Position numbers and translations under genes: made by a program. Source: Amycolatopsis bullii (GTDB lineage Bacteria > Actinomycetota > Actinomycetes > Mycobacteriales > Pseudonocardiaceae). Taken from it: a stretch of 64,000 nucleotides of DNA. Below the pieces are notes generated by a model. It had not been told where the DNA came from. It made no database searches and was given only the letters and a program-made list of their open reading frames with translations. Where the stretch lies: NCBI RefSeq assembly GCF_014654205.1, contig NZ_BNAW01000003.1, positions 186,001-250,000 on the forward strand, given 5' to 3'. This document shows positions 27,854-37,259 of this stretch, piece after piece. Position 1 is the stretch's first letter; each line of letters opens with the position of its first letter.

Positions 27854-28471
27854 CTAGCGGAGAGTAACCGTTACCGGACGCTCCAGTGAAATCGCCGCCA
27901 CCCTCGTCGCGGACGCCTCCGGAAGCCGGAGCAGCACCAGCGGCCCCTTGAGCGTGGACGTCTCCGGGTGCCCGATCGTCACGACCGTCGCCCCGGCGGC
28001 CAGCACGGACGCGGGCGCGGCCGGCTCCGGCGCCGCGACGACGTCGACGCGTTGCCCGGGCCGGAGCAGCTCGGCGACCGCCACGTCGGCCAGGCGGACC
28101 GGCACGGTCGCCGTGCCGGGATCGCCCGGAGCGGGGGCCGTGGCCAGCCGGACGTCGGTCAGCGGCTCACCGGCCCGGACGGCGGCCGCCAGCAGGCGCC
28201 CATCGACGGCGTCGAGGGTGCTCAGCGCACCCGGCGGACGTGCTTCACCGGGGAGGTCGGCCAGCCGGACGTCGGCAGCGCGCAGCGTCGCGCCGGACGG
28301 GAGATCGTGGGCCGCGAGGACGGTCGGTGCGCCTCGCGCGGAGCCGGGATGAGCGAGCAGGACCCCGCCCAGCACGAGCAGGCCGACGGCGAGCCAGCGG
28401 CGGATGAGCCGCGTCCGCCGGCTCTGCAGCCGGGTCAGGTGAAGCGAGCGAAGCTTCGGCAGGATGTCCAC
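27854..28471 (-). CDS. SAF-domain (CpaB/RcpC-like) membrane-anchored protein
   Basis: 205 residues. One N-terminal membrane helix (IRRWLAVGLLVLGGVLLAHP) and an SAF domain (VLAAHDLPSGATLRAADV). CpaB/RcpC proteins help assemble Flp/Tad pili, but no tad genes are nearby; single SAF-domain proteins next to mscL are common in actinobacteria and their role is unclear. Confidence 0.8.
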   Translation of the reverse strand: MDILPKLRSLHLTRLQSRRTRLIRRWLAVGLLVLGGVLLAHPGSARGAPTVLAAHDLPSGATLRAADVRLADLPGEARPPGALSTLDAVDGRLLAAAVRAGEPLTDVRLATAPAPGDPGTATVPVRLADVAVAELLRPGQRVDVVAAPEPAAPASVLAAGATVVTIGHPETSTLKGPLVLLRLPEASATRVAAISLERPVTVTLR

Positions 28472-28601
28472 GGGGCCCCCTCGGCCGGATCGAGTGCGGC
28501 GGTGTGCCGCACGGGATCGACGTTAGGGAAGCCGGACGGGCCGCCGGAAGGGCCACGTCCGGCATCTGTGGACAACCGGGGTGTTGTGGACAACTCTCGG
28601 G

Positions 28602-28901
28602 TCAGGACGCCGCGGCGGCCGTTTTCGTCGTGGTCGAAGAGGAGGATGCCGAGCTCGTGTCGGACTTCGACTCCGTCTTGGTCTCGGTCTTCGCCGGGGT
28701 GGCCGCGGTGCTCGACTTGCTCGAGTCGCGCGAATCCGTGCGGTAGAACCCGCTTCCCTTGAAGACGACGCCGACCGAGCTGAAGACCTTGCGCAGCGCC
28801 CCGGAGCACTGCGGGCAGACGGTCAGGCTGGGGTCCGAGAACGACTGCACGGCTTCGAACCGGTGGTCGCATTCTTTGCAGGCGTACTGGTACGTAGGCA
28901 C
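28602..28901 (-). CDS. FmdB-family zinc-ribbon protein
   Basis: About 99 residues from a GTG (28901) with AAAGGAG 6 nt upstream; the alternative upstream start lacks this. Zinc ribbon YACKECDHRFE ... CPQCSGAL with the four metal Cys, then KVFSSVGVVFKGSGFYRTD and a Ser/Thr/Lys/Ala-rich low-complexity tail. FmdB_N proteins are small putative regulators; the molecular role is unknown. Confidence 0.9.
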   Translation of the reverse strand: MPTYQYACKECDHRFEAVQSFSDPSLTVCPQCSGALRKVFSSVGVVFKGSGFYRTDSRDSSKSSTAATPAKTETKTESKSDTSSASSSSTTTKTAAAAS

Positions 28902-28987
28902 TGACGGCTCCTTTGCTGGCACTCATCCGACCTGAGTGCTAACCCGATTGTGCGGGAAAACCTTCCCGGAAAGCAATTCCTGGTTGC

Positions 28988-29578
28988 TCACACCGGCAGC
29001 TCGACCACGCCTCGACCCGGCGTCAAGGCCCCGGTCATGCGCACGTCGTGCGGCTCCCCGGGCAGCCGTTCGACCAGCTCTTCGTCCCGCACGACGGCCA
29101 GCAGCGCGGCGCCGGGAGCGGCGAAGACCAGCGAGCGGTCGTAGTGGCCGGCCCCCCGGCCGAGCCGGACGCCTCGGCGGTCCACGGCCAGCGCGGGCAC
29201 CAGCACCAGCTCCGCCGCCCCGACGGCGTCGGTACCCAGGCGTTTCCCGCCCGGCTCGCGAATGCCGCGGAAGCGGCTGGGCACCAGATCGGCCTCGCCG
29301 GTGTACTCGGCCCAGTCGAGCGGATCGGTCCGCGACCGGATGACGGGCAGCAGCACCCGCGCACCGCCGACAACCAGCGCGTCGACGAAGGCCGTGGTCC
29401 CCGGTTCGGTGCCGAACGGCAGGTACGCGCACACCGTGCTCGCTGTGACCTTCGACACCGCACTGACCAGCGCCGACGCCTCCTGCGCGTGGGATTCGGC
29501 TGCCTGCCCCGCCCGGGCGCGGGTCAGCCGGTCACGCCACTCCGTCTTGCTCAGGTGCTCATTGTCCGGCGCGTGCAT
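28988..29578 (-). CDS. 5-formyltetrahydrofolate cyclo-ligase
   Basis: 196 residues. It has the N-terminal KTEWRDRLTRAR region and the ATP/folate-binding GRGAGHYDRSL motif near the C-terminus. It converts 5-formyl-THF to 5,10-methenyl-THF with ATP. It diverges from galU with 24 nt between starts, a common actinobacterial arrangement. Confidence 0.9.
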   Translation of the reverse strand: MHAPDNEHLSKTEWRDRLTRARAGQAAESHAQEASALVSAVSKVTASTVCAYLPFGTEPGTTAFVDALVVGGARVLLPVIRSRTDPLDWAEYTGEADLVPSRFRGIREPGGKRLGTDAVGAAELVLVPALAVDRRGVRLGRGAGHYDRSLVFAAPGAALLAVVRDEELVERLPGEPHDVRMTGALTPGRGVVELPV

Positions 29579-29602
29579 GACCTCACGTTAGGCTCTGCGC
29601 CC

Positions 29603-30508
29603 ATGACGGGCGCCGCAACCACTCAGACGTTCAGAACCGCCATCGTGCCTGCCGCCGGCCTGGGGACACGGTTCCTCCCGGCGACGAAGGCCGTGCCCAA
29701 GGAGCTCCTCCCGGTGGTGGACACGCCGGGCATCGAGCTGGTCGCCGCCGAGGCCGCCGCCGCCGGCGCGGAACGCCTGGTCATCGTGACCTCGCCGGGC
29801 AAGGACGCCGTTGTCCGGTACTTCGAAAAGCAGCCCGAGCTCGAGGAGAACCTCGAGAGCAAGGGCAAGACTGCGCTGCTGGAGAAGGTCCGCCGCGGGC
29901 ACGACCTGCTCGCCGTCGAGACCGCCATCCAGGAGCAGGCGCTCGGCCTCGGCCACGCCGTCGCGCAGGCCGAGCCGAACCTGCGCCCGGACGACGAGGC
30001 GGTCGCCGTGCTGCTGCCCGACGACCTGGTCCTGCCCACCGGCGTGCTGGAGAAGATGAGCGCCGTCCGCGCCGAGTTCGGCGGCAGCGTCCTGTGCGCG
30101 TTCGACATCCCGAAGGCCGAGATCTCGCCGTACGGCGTCTTCGACGTCACCGACACCGACGACGACGACGTCAAGCGCGTGCACGGGATGGTCGAGAAGC
30201 CGAAGCCGGAAGACGCGCCGTCGACCTACGCCGCGGCCGGGCGGTACCTGCTCGACCGGGCGATCTTCGACGCGCTCAAGCGGATCACCCCGGGCAGCGG
30301 CGGCGAGCTGCAGCTGACCGACGCCGTCGCGCTGCTGATCTCCGAAGGACACCCCGTCCACGTCGTCGTCCACCGCGGTGGACGCCACGACCTGGGGAAT
30401 CCGGGTGGTTTCCTGCGCGCCGCGGTCGATTTCGCGCTTGAAACGCCCGAGTACGGTCCATCTTTACGGGCGTGGCTGACGGAACGGATCGGGACAGAGC
30501 GCCCATGA
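29603..30508 (+). CDS. galU: UTP-glucose-1-phosphate uridylyltransferase
   Basis: 301 residues. Nucleotidyltransferase signature VPAAGLGTRFLPATKAVPKE, uridine-binding LGLGHAVAQAE and VLLPDDLVL. It makes UDP-glucose for cell-wall and glycan synthesis. It overlaps glp by ATGA; galU-glp-rimJ-sepX is a conserved actinobacterial arrangement, so cotranscription is likely. Confidence 0.95.
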   Translation: MTGAATTQTFRTAIVPAAGLGTRFLPATKAVPKELLPVVDTPGIELVAAEAAAAGAERLVIVTSPGKDAVVRYFEKQPELEENLESKGKTALLEKVRRGHDLLAVETAIQEQALGLGHAVAQAEPNLRPDDEAVAVLLPDDLVLPTGVLEKMSAVRAEFGGSVLCAFDIPKAEISPYGVFDVTDTDDDDVKRVHGMVEKPKPEDAPSTYAAAGRYLLDRAIFDALKRITPGSGGELQLTDAVALLISEGHPVHVVVHRGGRHDLGNPGGFLRAAVDFALETPEYGPSLRAWLTERIGTERP

Positions 30509-31782
30509 CGGAATCCCTCGACGCGGCGCGGCCCGAAGTGGCCGGGGACGAGGCCGAGCTGCGCTCGGTCGACGCGCAGATCTCGATGACCTTGGACGCC
30601 GCCGTCCGGCCGCAGCCGGTACGGGTGGCGATCTCCGAGGCCCAGGGGTTGCTCTGCGCCGAGGAGGTGGTCGCCGAGCACGCGCTGCCCGGCTTCGACC
30701 AGGCCGCGATCGACGGGTACGCAGTGCGCAGCGTCGACGTGCGCACCGCCGGGCAGGAGCCGGTGCAGCTGCCGGTCGTCGGGGAGATCGCGGCGGGCTC
30801 ACGCCAGCCGCGGCGGCTCCAGCCCGGCCAGGCCGTGCGGGTCGACACGGGCGCGCCGCTGCCGACGCTGGCCGACGCCGTCGTGCCGCTCGCCTACACC
30901 GACGGGCACCAGGCGAAGGTCACGGTGCACCGGTCGGTGCCCTCGGCGGGGTACGTGCGGCGGGCGGGCGAGGACGTCCAGATCGGGGACGTCGCGGTGC
31001 GCCGCGGCGACACGATCGGCTCGGCCCAGGTGGGCCTGCTGGCCGCGGTCGGGCGGGCGAAGGTCCTGGTCTACCCGCGGCCGCGGGTGTCGATCGTGTC
31101 CGTCGGCGACGAGCTGGTCGACATCGACCGGACGCCGTCGGTCGGGCAGGTCTACGACGTCAACTCCTACGCGCTGGCCGCCGCCGCCCGGGACGCGGGC
31201 GCCGAGGTCAGCCGGGTCGGCATCGTGCCGAGCGAGCCGAAGCGGCTGCGGGAAGTCGTCGAGGGACGGCTGCTGATGTCGGAGATCGTCGTGGTCGCGG
31301 GCGGCGCCGGGGGCGCCACCGGCGACGAGGTCCACGCCGCGCTGTCCGACCTCGGCCGGATCGACATGACGCGGGTCGCGATGCACCCCGGCTCGGTGCA
31401 GGGGTTCGGCAGGCTGGGCCCCGACTCGGTGCCGACGTTCCTCATCCCGGGCAACCCGATGAGCGCGCTGGTGGTGTTCGAGGTCCTGGTGCGGCCGCTG
31501 ATCCGGGCGGCGCGCGGGACCCGCAACCCGCACCGGCGGATCGTCGGCGCCCGGCTGCTGTCGCCGGTCACCTCGACCGAGGGCAGGCGCGGGTTCCTGC
31601 GCGGTCAGCTGCTGCGCGACGAGGCCAACGGCGAGTACCTGGTCCAGCCGCTGGGCCAGTCCGGGGCGCACCTGCTCGCGTCGCTGGCCGAGGCGAACTG
31701 CCTGATCAACGTGCCGGAAGAGGCGACCGAGGTCGCCGCGGGCGAACAGGTCCAAGTCACCTTCCTGGCGCAACGGGCCTGA
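30505..31782 (+). CDS. glp: Gephyrin-like MoeA-family protein Glp
   Basis: About 425 residues from ATG 30505. The MoeA fold shows LPGFDQAAIDGYAV, VDTGAPLPTLADAVVP, VGDELVD and the C-terminal LIPGNPMSALVVFEVLVRPL. Its place between galU and rimJ, with a membrane gene of SepX/GlpR type downstream, matches the MoeA paralogue Glp shown in Corynebacterium to act at the divisome with its membrane receptor GlpR. A molybdenum-insertase role remains possible. Confidence 0.85.
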   Translation: MTESLDAARPEVAGDEAELRSVDAQISMTLDAAVRPQPVRVAISEAQGLLCAEEVVAEHALPGFDQAAIDGYAVRSVDVRTAGQEPVQLPVVGEIAAGSRQPRRLQPGQAVRVDTGAPLPTLADAVVPLAYTDGHQAKVTVHRSVPSAGYVRRAGEDVQIGDVAVRRGDTIGSAQVGLLAAVGRAKVLVYPRPRVSIVSVGDELVDIDRTPSVGQVYDVNSYALAAAARDAGAEVSRVGIVPSEPKRLREVVEGRLLMSEIVVVAGGAGGATGDEVHAALSDLGRIDMTRVAMHPGSVQGFGRLGPDSVPTFLIPGNPMSALVVFEVLVRPLIRAARGTRNPHRRIVGARLLSPVTSTEGRRGFLRGQLLRDEANGEYLVQPLGQSGAHLLASLAEANCLINVPEEATEVAAGEQVQVTFLAQRA

Positions 31783-32450
31783 TGAACTCCGTGTCGGGCG
31801 TGTCCTACCCGGTCGAGAGCCGGCACCCGGGCTGGCCGGCCCGGCTCGGCCCGCTGCGGGTGCCCGCGGGCGAGGTCGCGGTCCGGCCGGTCCGGCTGCG
31901 CGACGCCGGCGAGTGGAGCCGGATCCGGCTCCGGGACCGCGCGCACCTCGAAATGTGGGAACCCACCGGAGTGGGACCGTGGCCGGAACGCAACGCCTTC
32001 TGGTCGTGGCCGTCGCAGTGGGCGGCGCTGCGTTCGCTCGCTCGCCGTGGTCAGTGTCTCCCGTTCACCATCACCCTGGACGGTCGTCTCGCGGGCCAGA
32101 TTACTGTGGGTAACGTCATCCGGGCGTCGCTTCGGTCGGCCTGGATCGGCTACTGGGTGTCGTCCGAGGTGGTCCGCGGCGGGGTGGCGACGGCGGCCGT
32201 CGCGCTCGTCACCGACCACGCGTTCGGTCCGGCCGGGCTGCACCGGCTGGAGGCCACCGTGCGGCCGGAAAACGCCGCCAGCCTGCGGGTTCTCACCAAG
32301 GCGGGCTACCGGCGCGAGGGCTTGTTCGAGCGCTACCTCGACGTTGCGGGCGGATGGCGGGACCACTACTGCTACGCCGTCACGCGCGAGGAGACCGGGT
32401 CCGGGCTGGTGTCGCGGCTGGTCGCGGCGGGCCGCGCCGACTACGCCTGA
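31782..32450 (+). CDS. rimJ: RimJ/RimL-type GNAT N-acetyltransferase
   Basis: 222 residues. GNAT fold with VRPVRLRDAGEWSRIR at the start, LAGQITVGNVIRASLRSA and the acetyl-CoA region ENAASLRVLTKAGYRREG. It starts at the glp stop (1-nt overlap). It probably acetylates a protein N-terminus; the target is unknown. Confidence 0.9.
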   Translation: MNSVSGVSYPVESRHPGWPARLGPLRVPAGEVAVRPVRLRDAGEWSRIRLRDRAHLEMWEPTGVGPWPERNAFWSWPSQWAALRSLARRGQCLPFTITLDGRLAGQITVGNVIRASLRSAWIGYWVSSEVVRGGVATAAVALVTDHAFGPAGLHRLEATVRPENAASLRVLTKAGYRREGLFERYLDVAGGWRDHYCYAVTREETGSGLVSRLVAAGRADYA

Positions 32451-32613
32451 ACGTGATTACCCACCCGGGTCGGTAGCCGCGTTACCACATGCTGTGAGTT
32501 TCACCTAATCCGGTGAGGCTTTTCCGTGATCGAACCCGGCGAGCCTCCGCCCGATCTGTTACTCCTGTGACTAACGTGATTCGTGGTGGAAGGATCGGGG
32601 GAGGTGACGGGAG

Positions 32614-33447
32614 ATGCCCAGCTCCGTGATCATCGTCGCGCTCGCCGCGGCATGGCTCGTCGTACTCGTGCCCATGGTCGCGCGTAGGCGGCAGCAGGTC
32701 GCGAGAACGGCCGACTCGGCGCTCGCGGCCAGGGTCGTGCGCAGTGGACGCAACGAAGACCGGGAGGAATTCGCCATGTCCGACGATCCCGGGAAGTCCC
32801 GGCCCTCGGTCGAGGACGACCTCGCCGAGCTGGAGGCCGACCTTGAACTCGACGACGACCTCGACGAACCGGAGCCCGAACCCGAGCCGCTCCCGCAGCC
32901 GGTCCGCGGCTCGCGCGCCTCCCGGGCCGAGCGCGACCGGCCGAGCTACCGGCCCGGCCGCGGCGGCTTCGACCCGGAGGCCGCCGAGATCGCGGCCCGG
33001 GCCAAGTACAGCTTCCGGCAGCGCATCGTCGTCATCCTGTTCGCGATCGCGGTGATCACCGGCTTCGTCGCCGGCTTCGTCGTCCCGCTGGCCTGGTGGG
33101 GCCACGGCGTGGTCGACGTCGTGCTCGTCGGGTACCTCGTGTACCTGCGCCGCCAGGTGCGCATCGAGGAGGAGATCCGCCAGCGCCGGCTCGCCCGCTT
33201 CAACAGCACCCGCGCGCCCCGGCGTCCGTCCACGCCTCCTTCGGCGGCGGAAGAGGACCACGTGGAAGCCTCGGAGGCCGTGGAGGTCGTCGAGCCGGTC
33301 CGCCGCGAGGTCGTCGAACGCCGCCCGTCCCCGACGTCCCGCGTCCGCCGCAGCGCGGTCGTCGTCGACCTCGACGACGAAGACCCGGCGTTCGAGGAGC
33401 TCGACGAGCCCGGGACCGGGCCTTATCGGCGTGCGGTCGGCGAGTGA
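32614..33447 (+). CDS. Membrane protein of the SepX/GlpR division family
   Basis: 277 residues. N-terminal helix (SSVIIVALAAAWLVVLVPMV) followed by basic RRRQQVAR, a long acidic disordered region, then two helices (about 138-175) and a charged C-terminus. This architecture at this locus fits SepX of Streptomyces, also known as GlpR of Corynebacterium, a membrane partner of Glp at the septum. The call relies on both sequence type and synteny. Confidence 0.8.
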   Translation: MPSSVIIVALAAAWLVVLVPMVARRRQQVARTADSALAARVVRSGRNEDREEFAMSDDPGKSRPSVEDDLAELEADLELDDDLDEPEPEPEPLPQPVRGSRASRAERDRPSYRPGRGGFDPEAAEIAARAKYSFRQRIVVILFAIAVITGFVAGFVVPLAWWGHGVVDVVLVGYLVYLRRQVRIEEEIRQRRLARFNSTRAPRRPSTPPSAAEEDHVEASEAVEVVEPVRREVVERRPSPTSRVRRSAVVVDLDDEDPAFEELDEPGTGPYRRAVGE

Positions 33448-33501
33448 CCCCCCTGCGTGGGGTGCTCGTGGGGCACTGCTAAGCTCTATGAGCACAACCA
33501 A

Positions 33502-33574
33502 GGGGCTGTAGCGCAGTTGGTAGCGCGTCTCGTTCGCATCGAGAAGGTCAGGGGTTCGATTCCCCTCAGCTCCA
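33502..33574 (+). tRNA. tRNA-Ala (anticodon CGC)
   Basis: 73 nt. The acceptor GGGGCTG pairs with CAGCTCC, discriminator A. The anticodon loop TTCGCAT lies between TCTCG and CGAGA, reading GCG. T arm AGGGGTTCGATTCCCCT. CCA is not encoded. A recombinase relic follows, so it probably served as an integration site. Confidence 0.95.
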
Positions 33575-33648
33575 CCCTAGGAATCTTAGTAGAACAAGTG
33601 CCTGAATAAAGGCCGCGCAGTAGGACCGCGACGCCTGACGGCGAGCCA

Positions 33649-33677
33649 GGACCACCCGCATCGCGGGTGGTCCTTTT
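33649..33677 (+). terminator. Rho-independent terminator
   Basis: An 11-bp perfect stem (GGACCACCCGC and its complement) with a 3-nt loop, followed by TTTT. It lies 75 nt after tRNA-Ala and would end its transcript. Confidence 0.85.
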
Positions 33678-33679
33678 GG

Positions 33680-34430
33680 TTGTGCCCTCCGCGCCGGTTG
33701 CTGCGGCCCGCTGACCTTGAATGGCGTGGAGTTCGCCGTCTGTGATCTTGTCGTCCTCGATGTAGATGGTGTGGAAGATCGCTTGGTTGAGCAGGCGGCG
33801 CTGTTGGTCGTTGCAGCGTTGATACAGCTGGTCGGGCTGTTCGAGGAGGACAAGGCCGGCGTTGGTCCGAGGCAGCGTGCTGTCGGCGGCGAGGTCGATC
33901 AAGTTCTCCTCCTTCGTGTCGAGTTCCTTGAGCTGTGCCGGGATCTGCTTGCGCAGCAGGTGTGCGGACTTTTCCTGCTCGCCGAGCACAGCATCGATCT
34001 GGTCGCGCATGTCGGCGATGAACGGCTGGCTGAAGCGAATCGCGGAGTAGTGGCGCTCAACCGCGTCCTCGACGAGCGTGACGTTGACGTGAGGTGCTTG
34101 GCACAGCCCCTTCTTCGAAGAGATCCTCGTCGATGAGCGGCTCGTGCCGCCTCTGGATTTCTTCGCCGTCGTATTCGACGTATCCGAGGTAGTAGCGATC
34201 CCGCAGCATTGGCGAATTCTTGTTCTCGGACACCTTCTTATGTGGGTGTCGCCGGGTGGCGCGCCCGTTCGGGATCGACGATGATCGTGCGGATCACGCG
34301 GCCGTCGGAGTGGTCGATGTGGTTAAGGTAGCCGAGCTCGCGCGTCCGAGTGTGCCGCCGTTGCGCGCCTTCTGGCCTACCAGGCATGTGGTGGGCAGCA
34401 ACCAGGTTCGGACCAGCGCCGTTGGTCGAC
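33680..34430 (-). pseudogene. Large serine recombinase relic
   Basis: Read on the minus strand, pieces of a large serine recombinase appear in order but in different frames: YLNHIDHSDGRVIRTIIVDP near 34340-34270, then RDRYYLGYVEYDGEEIQRR with HEPLIDEDLF (about 34205-34130), then VERHYSAIRFSQPFIADMRD and the coiled-coil C-terminal region ending around GELHAIQ (33715). The catalytic N-terminal resolvase domain is missing. The frame reads through antisense tRNA-Ala, which is an artefact. Remnant of an element integrated near tRNA-Ala. Confidence 0.75.
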
Positions 34431-34599
34431 GCCGTCAGGCGCGGATCGCCGAGCTCAGGCCGGGTCATGACGTCGCCCCGTTACGGGTCTGCGGCCCGAG
34501 CGGTTGCAGAGCGGCGCCAGAGGCCGGTTCACCCGGAACTGCCAGCCGCAGGTGCGGCGCACGGGCGCCGTTGGTGGCCGGCTGGTGGCCGTGTGAGTA

Positions 34600-34885
34600 G
34601 AGGTTGAGCGCGATCCTGGCGGCGGCCCGCCCCAGCGGGGACTCGTCGGCCGGTGCCCTGACCGCACAGCACCGCGGCGCCCTTGTCGTCGCGCGGCACG
34701 CGACCCATCACCGGGATGCGCAGCGCCTGGGAGACCTCCGCGGTCGGGTAGCCGTCGCCGACCAGGACGAAGCACGGGCGGCGCGACCACTGCTGGGCGG
34801 CCTGCAGTTTGAGCGCGACGTGGGCGAGCTCGTCGTCATGCGGGCGGGCGACCAGCAGCATCGCGTCTGCGCTGCGGATGATCGG
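34600..34885 (-). pseudogene. ParA/MinD-like ATPase fragment
   Basis: IRSADAMLLVARPHDDELAH and WSRRPCFVLVGDGYPTAEVS resemble the C-terminal half of actinobacterial MinD/ParA-like proteins; no Walker A motif precedes it and the frame then loses similarity. Fragment only, no start, not expected to work. Confidence 0.45.
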
Positions 34886-34912
34886 GAACGCGGGTGAGTC
34901 CGGATCGACTCG

Positions 34913-35212
34913 GCCGCGCGCATATCGAAAGGGTGGTCCTGGAGGCCTTCGTCGCGGCCATCGACCGCTGCGGCGATCCGGCCGCCCGCACCCTGCTCGG
35001 CCGCGTCTGCGATCTGCACGTGCTGGCGGGCGTCGAGGCGGACCGGGCGTGGTTACTCGAACACGGGCGGCTGAGCGCGAGCAGGGGCAAGGCTGTGGTC
35101 GCCGCCGTCAACCAGCTGTGCAAGCAACTCCGCCCCGCACGCCCGCACGCTGGTCGACGCGTTCGCCATCCCGGAGCAGTTCCTGGCCGCGCCGATGGTG
35201 ACCGAACAGTGA
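34913..35212 (+). pseudogene. Acyl-CoA oxidase/dehydrogenase C-terminal fragment
   Basis: RAHIERVVLEAFVAAIDRCG and CDLHVLAGVEADRAWLLEHG match the C-terminal helical domain of acyl-CoA oxidases. After a frameshift near 35130 the tail HARTLVDAFAIPEQFLAAPM follows to a stop at 35210. The catalytic N-terminal domains are absent; it abuts the MinD-like fragment in the opposite direction. Confidence 0.6.
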
Positions 35213-35224
35213 AGGCGGCCAGGG

Positions 35225-35905
35225 TCAGCGGACGGCGAGGCCCTCCACCGGGGCCGGGGGCGCCGGGATGTGGAAGAGGTCGACGAACCGGTCCAGCAGG
35301 GTGAGGTCGCCGCTCGCCCGCAGGATCCCGGCCTCGATCGCCGCCAGCGGGCTCAGCCTGCCGCTCAGCAGCGGCTGGATCGAGCCGACCGCCTCGATGA
35401 CGAGGTCGGCCCCGGGAACGGCGCCCTCGGCGACCTTGAGCGCGCCGTCGTCCACGAAGGCGTGCACGATCAGGTCGCCATAGCGGATCTCGAAGCTGAC
35501 GTTGACGCCCGCCGCGTGCTCCGGCCGGAACGTCGTGTACAGCGAAAGGATCGCGGAGTCCATGGTGAACAGGTCGTCCGGCGCGGGGTCGAGCAGTGCC
35601 CTCGCGCCCCACAGCCCCAGCTGCAACAGCACCGGCTCCAGCTCGCGGCCGTACTCGGTGAGTTCGTAGACCACGGCCGCGTCCAGTTGCGGCAGCACGC
35701 GCCGCCGGAGCACGCCTGCCTCTTCCAGTTCGTTGAGCCTGCCGGAAAGCACGCTCGGTGGCAGCTTCGGCAGGGTCTGCCGCAGGTCCGAGTATCGCTT
35801 CGGGCCGAGCAACAGGTCTCGCACGACGAGCAGCGACCATCGCTCGCCGACGAGCTCGAGGGCGCGGGCGAGGCCACAGAATTGCCCGTAGGTTCGACCG
35901 GTCAT
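35225..35905 (-). CDS. HxlR-family regulator with SCP2-like C-terminal domain
   Basis: 226 residues. The N-terminal HxlR winged helix (CGLARALELVGERWSLLVVR and LPPSVLSGRLNELEEAGVL) is followed by an SCP2/sterol-carrier-like domain (about 115-215) that may bind a lipophilic ligand. It is intact and lies at the border of the biosynthetic zone; a local regulatory role is inference. Confidence 0.85.
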   Translation of the reverse strand: MTGRTYGQFCGLARALELVGERWSLLVVRDLLLGPKRYSDLRQTLPKLPPSVLSGRLNELEEAGVLRRRVLPQLDAAVVYELTEYGRELEPVLLQLGLWGARALLDPAPDDLFTMDSAILSLYTTFRPEHAAGVNVSFEIRYGDLIVHAFVDDGALKVAEGAVPGADLVIEAVGSIQPLLSGRLSPLAAIEAGILRASGDLTLLDRFVDLFHIPAPPAPVEGLAVR

Positions 35906-35987
35906 GATGTGCGTCCCTTCTACGCCGGTGTGGGCGGAGTAGGTGTTGTGGTTTGCGTTCGAAAGCTGGTCTGTTCGCGTGGCCCCT

Positions 35988-36827
35988 TCAGCGGTGCGAC
36001 TGGTCCGAGAGCAGGACGTGGTGCAGCTCCTGGAGCTCGTTACACGGCTCGAGGCCGAGCTCGCCGCTCAGCCTTGCCCGGAACTGCCGGTAGAGCTCCA
36101 GCGCCTCGATCCGCCTGCCGCTGAGGTTGAGCACCCGCATCAGTTGGCCGTTGAGGCCCTCGTCAAGGGGGCTGGCGGCGATCAGCGACCGCAACTCGCC
36201 AATCAGGTCGTGGTACATGCCCGCCTCGATCTCGGCATGGATGCACAGGCGCTGCGTGTTTCGTCGCTGTTCCTCCAGGTCGGTCGCATACACCGAGAGC
36301 ACAGGGCCGCATATCACGTTGGCCAGCGGCGGCCCGCCCCACAGGTCCAGTGCCTTGCGCAGGACGGTGGCGGCTTCGGCGTAGTGCTGCCGGTCGAACA
36401 GCGCCCTGCCCTCCCTGGCCAGCCACTGGAACACGGCGACGTCGACCTGGCCAGGGTCGACGCGCAGCAGATAGCCGGGTGCCCTGGTCACGATGATCTG
36501 GTCGCCGTCGCTGGCGAATCCGTTGGCTTCGATGTACCTGCGCAGTTGCCAGACGTGTGTCTGCATGGTGGTCCGGCCGCCGCGGGGCGGGTCGCCCGCC
36601 CACAGCTCCTTGATGATCAGGTCACCCTGCACGACCTTGCCGGGACGCATGAGCAGCATCGCCAGCACTTGGAGCACCTTCGGTGCCGTCGGCGCGTGGT
36701 CCTCGCCGTCCTTGCGGACCTCCAAGGGGCCGAGCAGGGTGAAGTGCGGCCCACCGTTGGGCTGGCCGGCGAACCCGGCCGAGGCGTCGTCAGATCGGTC
36801 CCATAACGCCAGGTCGGAATCCAACAT
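35988..36827 (-). CDS. SARP-family transcriptional activator
   Basis: 279 residues. An OmpR-like winged helix (FTLLGPLEVRKDG, VQGDLIIKELWAGDPP, TMQTHVWQLRRYI) is joined to a bacterial transcriptional activator domain (VDVAVFQWLAREGRALFD to ALELYRQFRARLSGELGL). Length and layout match DnrI/RedD-type SARPs, which switch on secondary-metabolite clusters. It is the first clear sign of the biosynthetic locus; its target could be the intact genes from 41 kb onward or lost genes. Confidence 0.9.
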   Translation of the reverse strand: MLDSDLALWDRSDDASAGFAGQPNGGPHFTLLGPLEVRKDGEDHAPTAPKVLQVLAMLLMRPGKVVQGDLIIKELWAGDPPRGGRTTMQTHVWQLRRYIEANGFASDGDQIIVTRAPGYLLRVDPGQVDVAVFQWLAREGRALFDRQHYAEAATVLRKALDLWGGPPLANVICGPVLSVYATDLEEQRRNTQRLCIHAEIEAGMYHDLIGELRSLIAASPLDEGLNGQLMRVLNLSGRRIEALELYRQFRARLSGELGLEPCNELQELHHVLLSDQSHR

Positions 36828-37083
36828 ACGTGGCTCCCATCGGTGACTTCCGTCGCTGGTTGACGTCCACCCAGTTCGATGTCAATCCAAGCGACGGTCG
36901 ATTCCTGAACACTGGCAGATCGATCGTGGCCGCGGCAGTGCACCGGCCACGAATACCGATTTGAATCCGGCCCGCCGCACCTATGGTCAACGCATATGCG
37001 GTTCATGGATTGTGCACTGGTCATATCGGCGACACGAAACCATAATTTCCAGCACAGCACTGACTTTCCCGAACCACCAAAGT

Positions 37084-37227
37084 ATGCAAGATGGCGGCAA
37101 ACACTACTCCGAACAGTCCAGCAATGTCTACTCCATCGATCTCCAAATAGACGAATTCGACCCAGTGGAGCAACCCTCGCCGGTTGCGGCTGCGTCCGAC
37201 CGGTTGGACCAAGGCCGGGGCGTGTGA
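37084..37227 (+). CDS. Putative RiPP-leader-like short peptide
   Basis: 47 residues. The middle has an acidic/aliphatic leader-like stretch, YSIDLQIDEFDPVEQPSP, reminiscent of FxLD-type or azole-peptide leaders, followed by VAAASDRLDQGRGV. No Cys/Ser/Thr-rich core is present, so if real the core has been lost. It lies just before a fragment of a leader-binding cyclodehydratase-like protein, which is the main reason to keep it. No strong ribosome-binding site. Confidence 0.35.
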   Translation: MQDGGKHYSEQSSNVYSIDLQIDEFDPVEQPSPVAAASDRLDQGRGV

Positions 37228-37259
37228 AGAAGCTGCCTGATGGACCACGGTGCCGATAG

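Noticed and set aside
33486..33680. Recombinase frame ending in ELRGIEPLTFS-type sequence
   Set aside because: This tail is the antisense translation of tRNA-Ala and its flank, a known artefact; the recombinase similarity ends near 33700.
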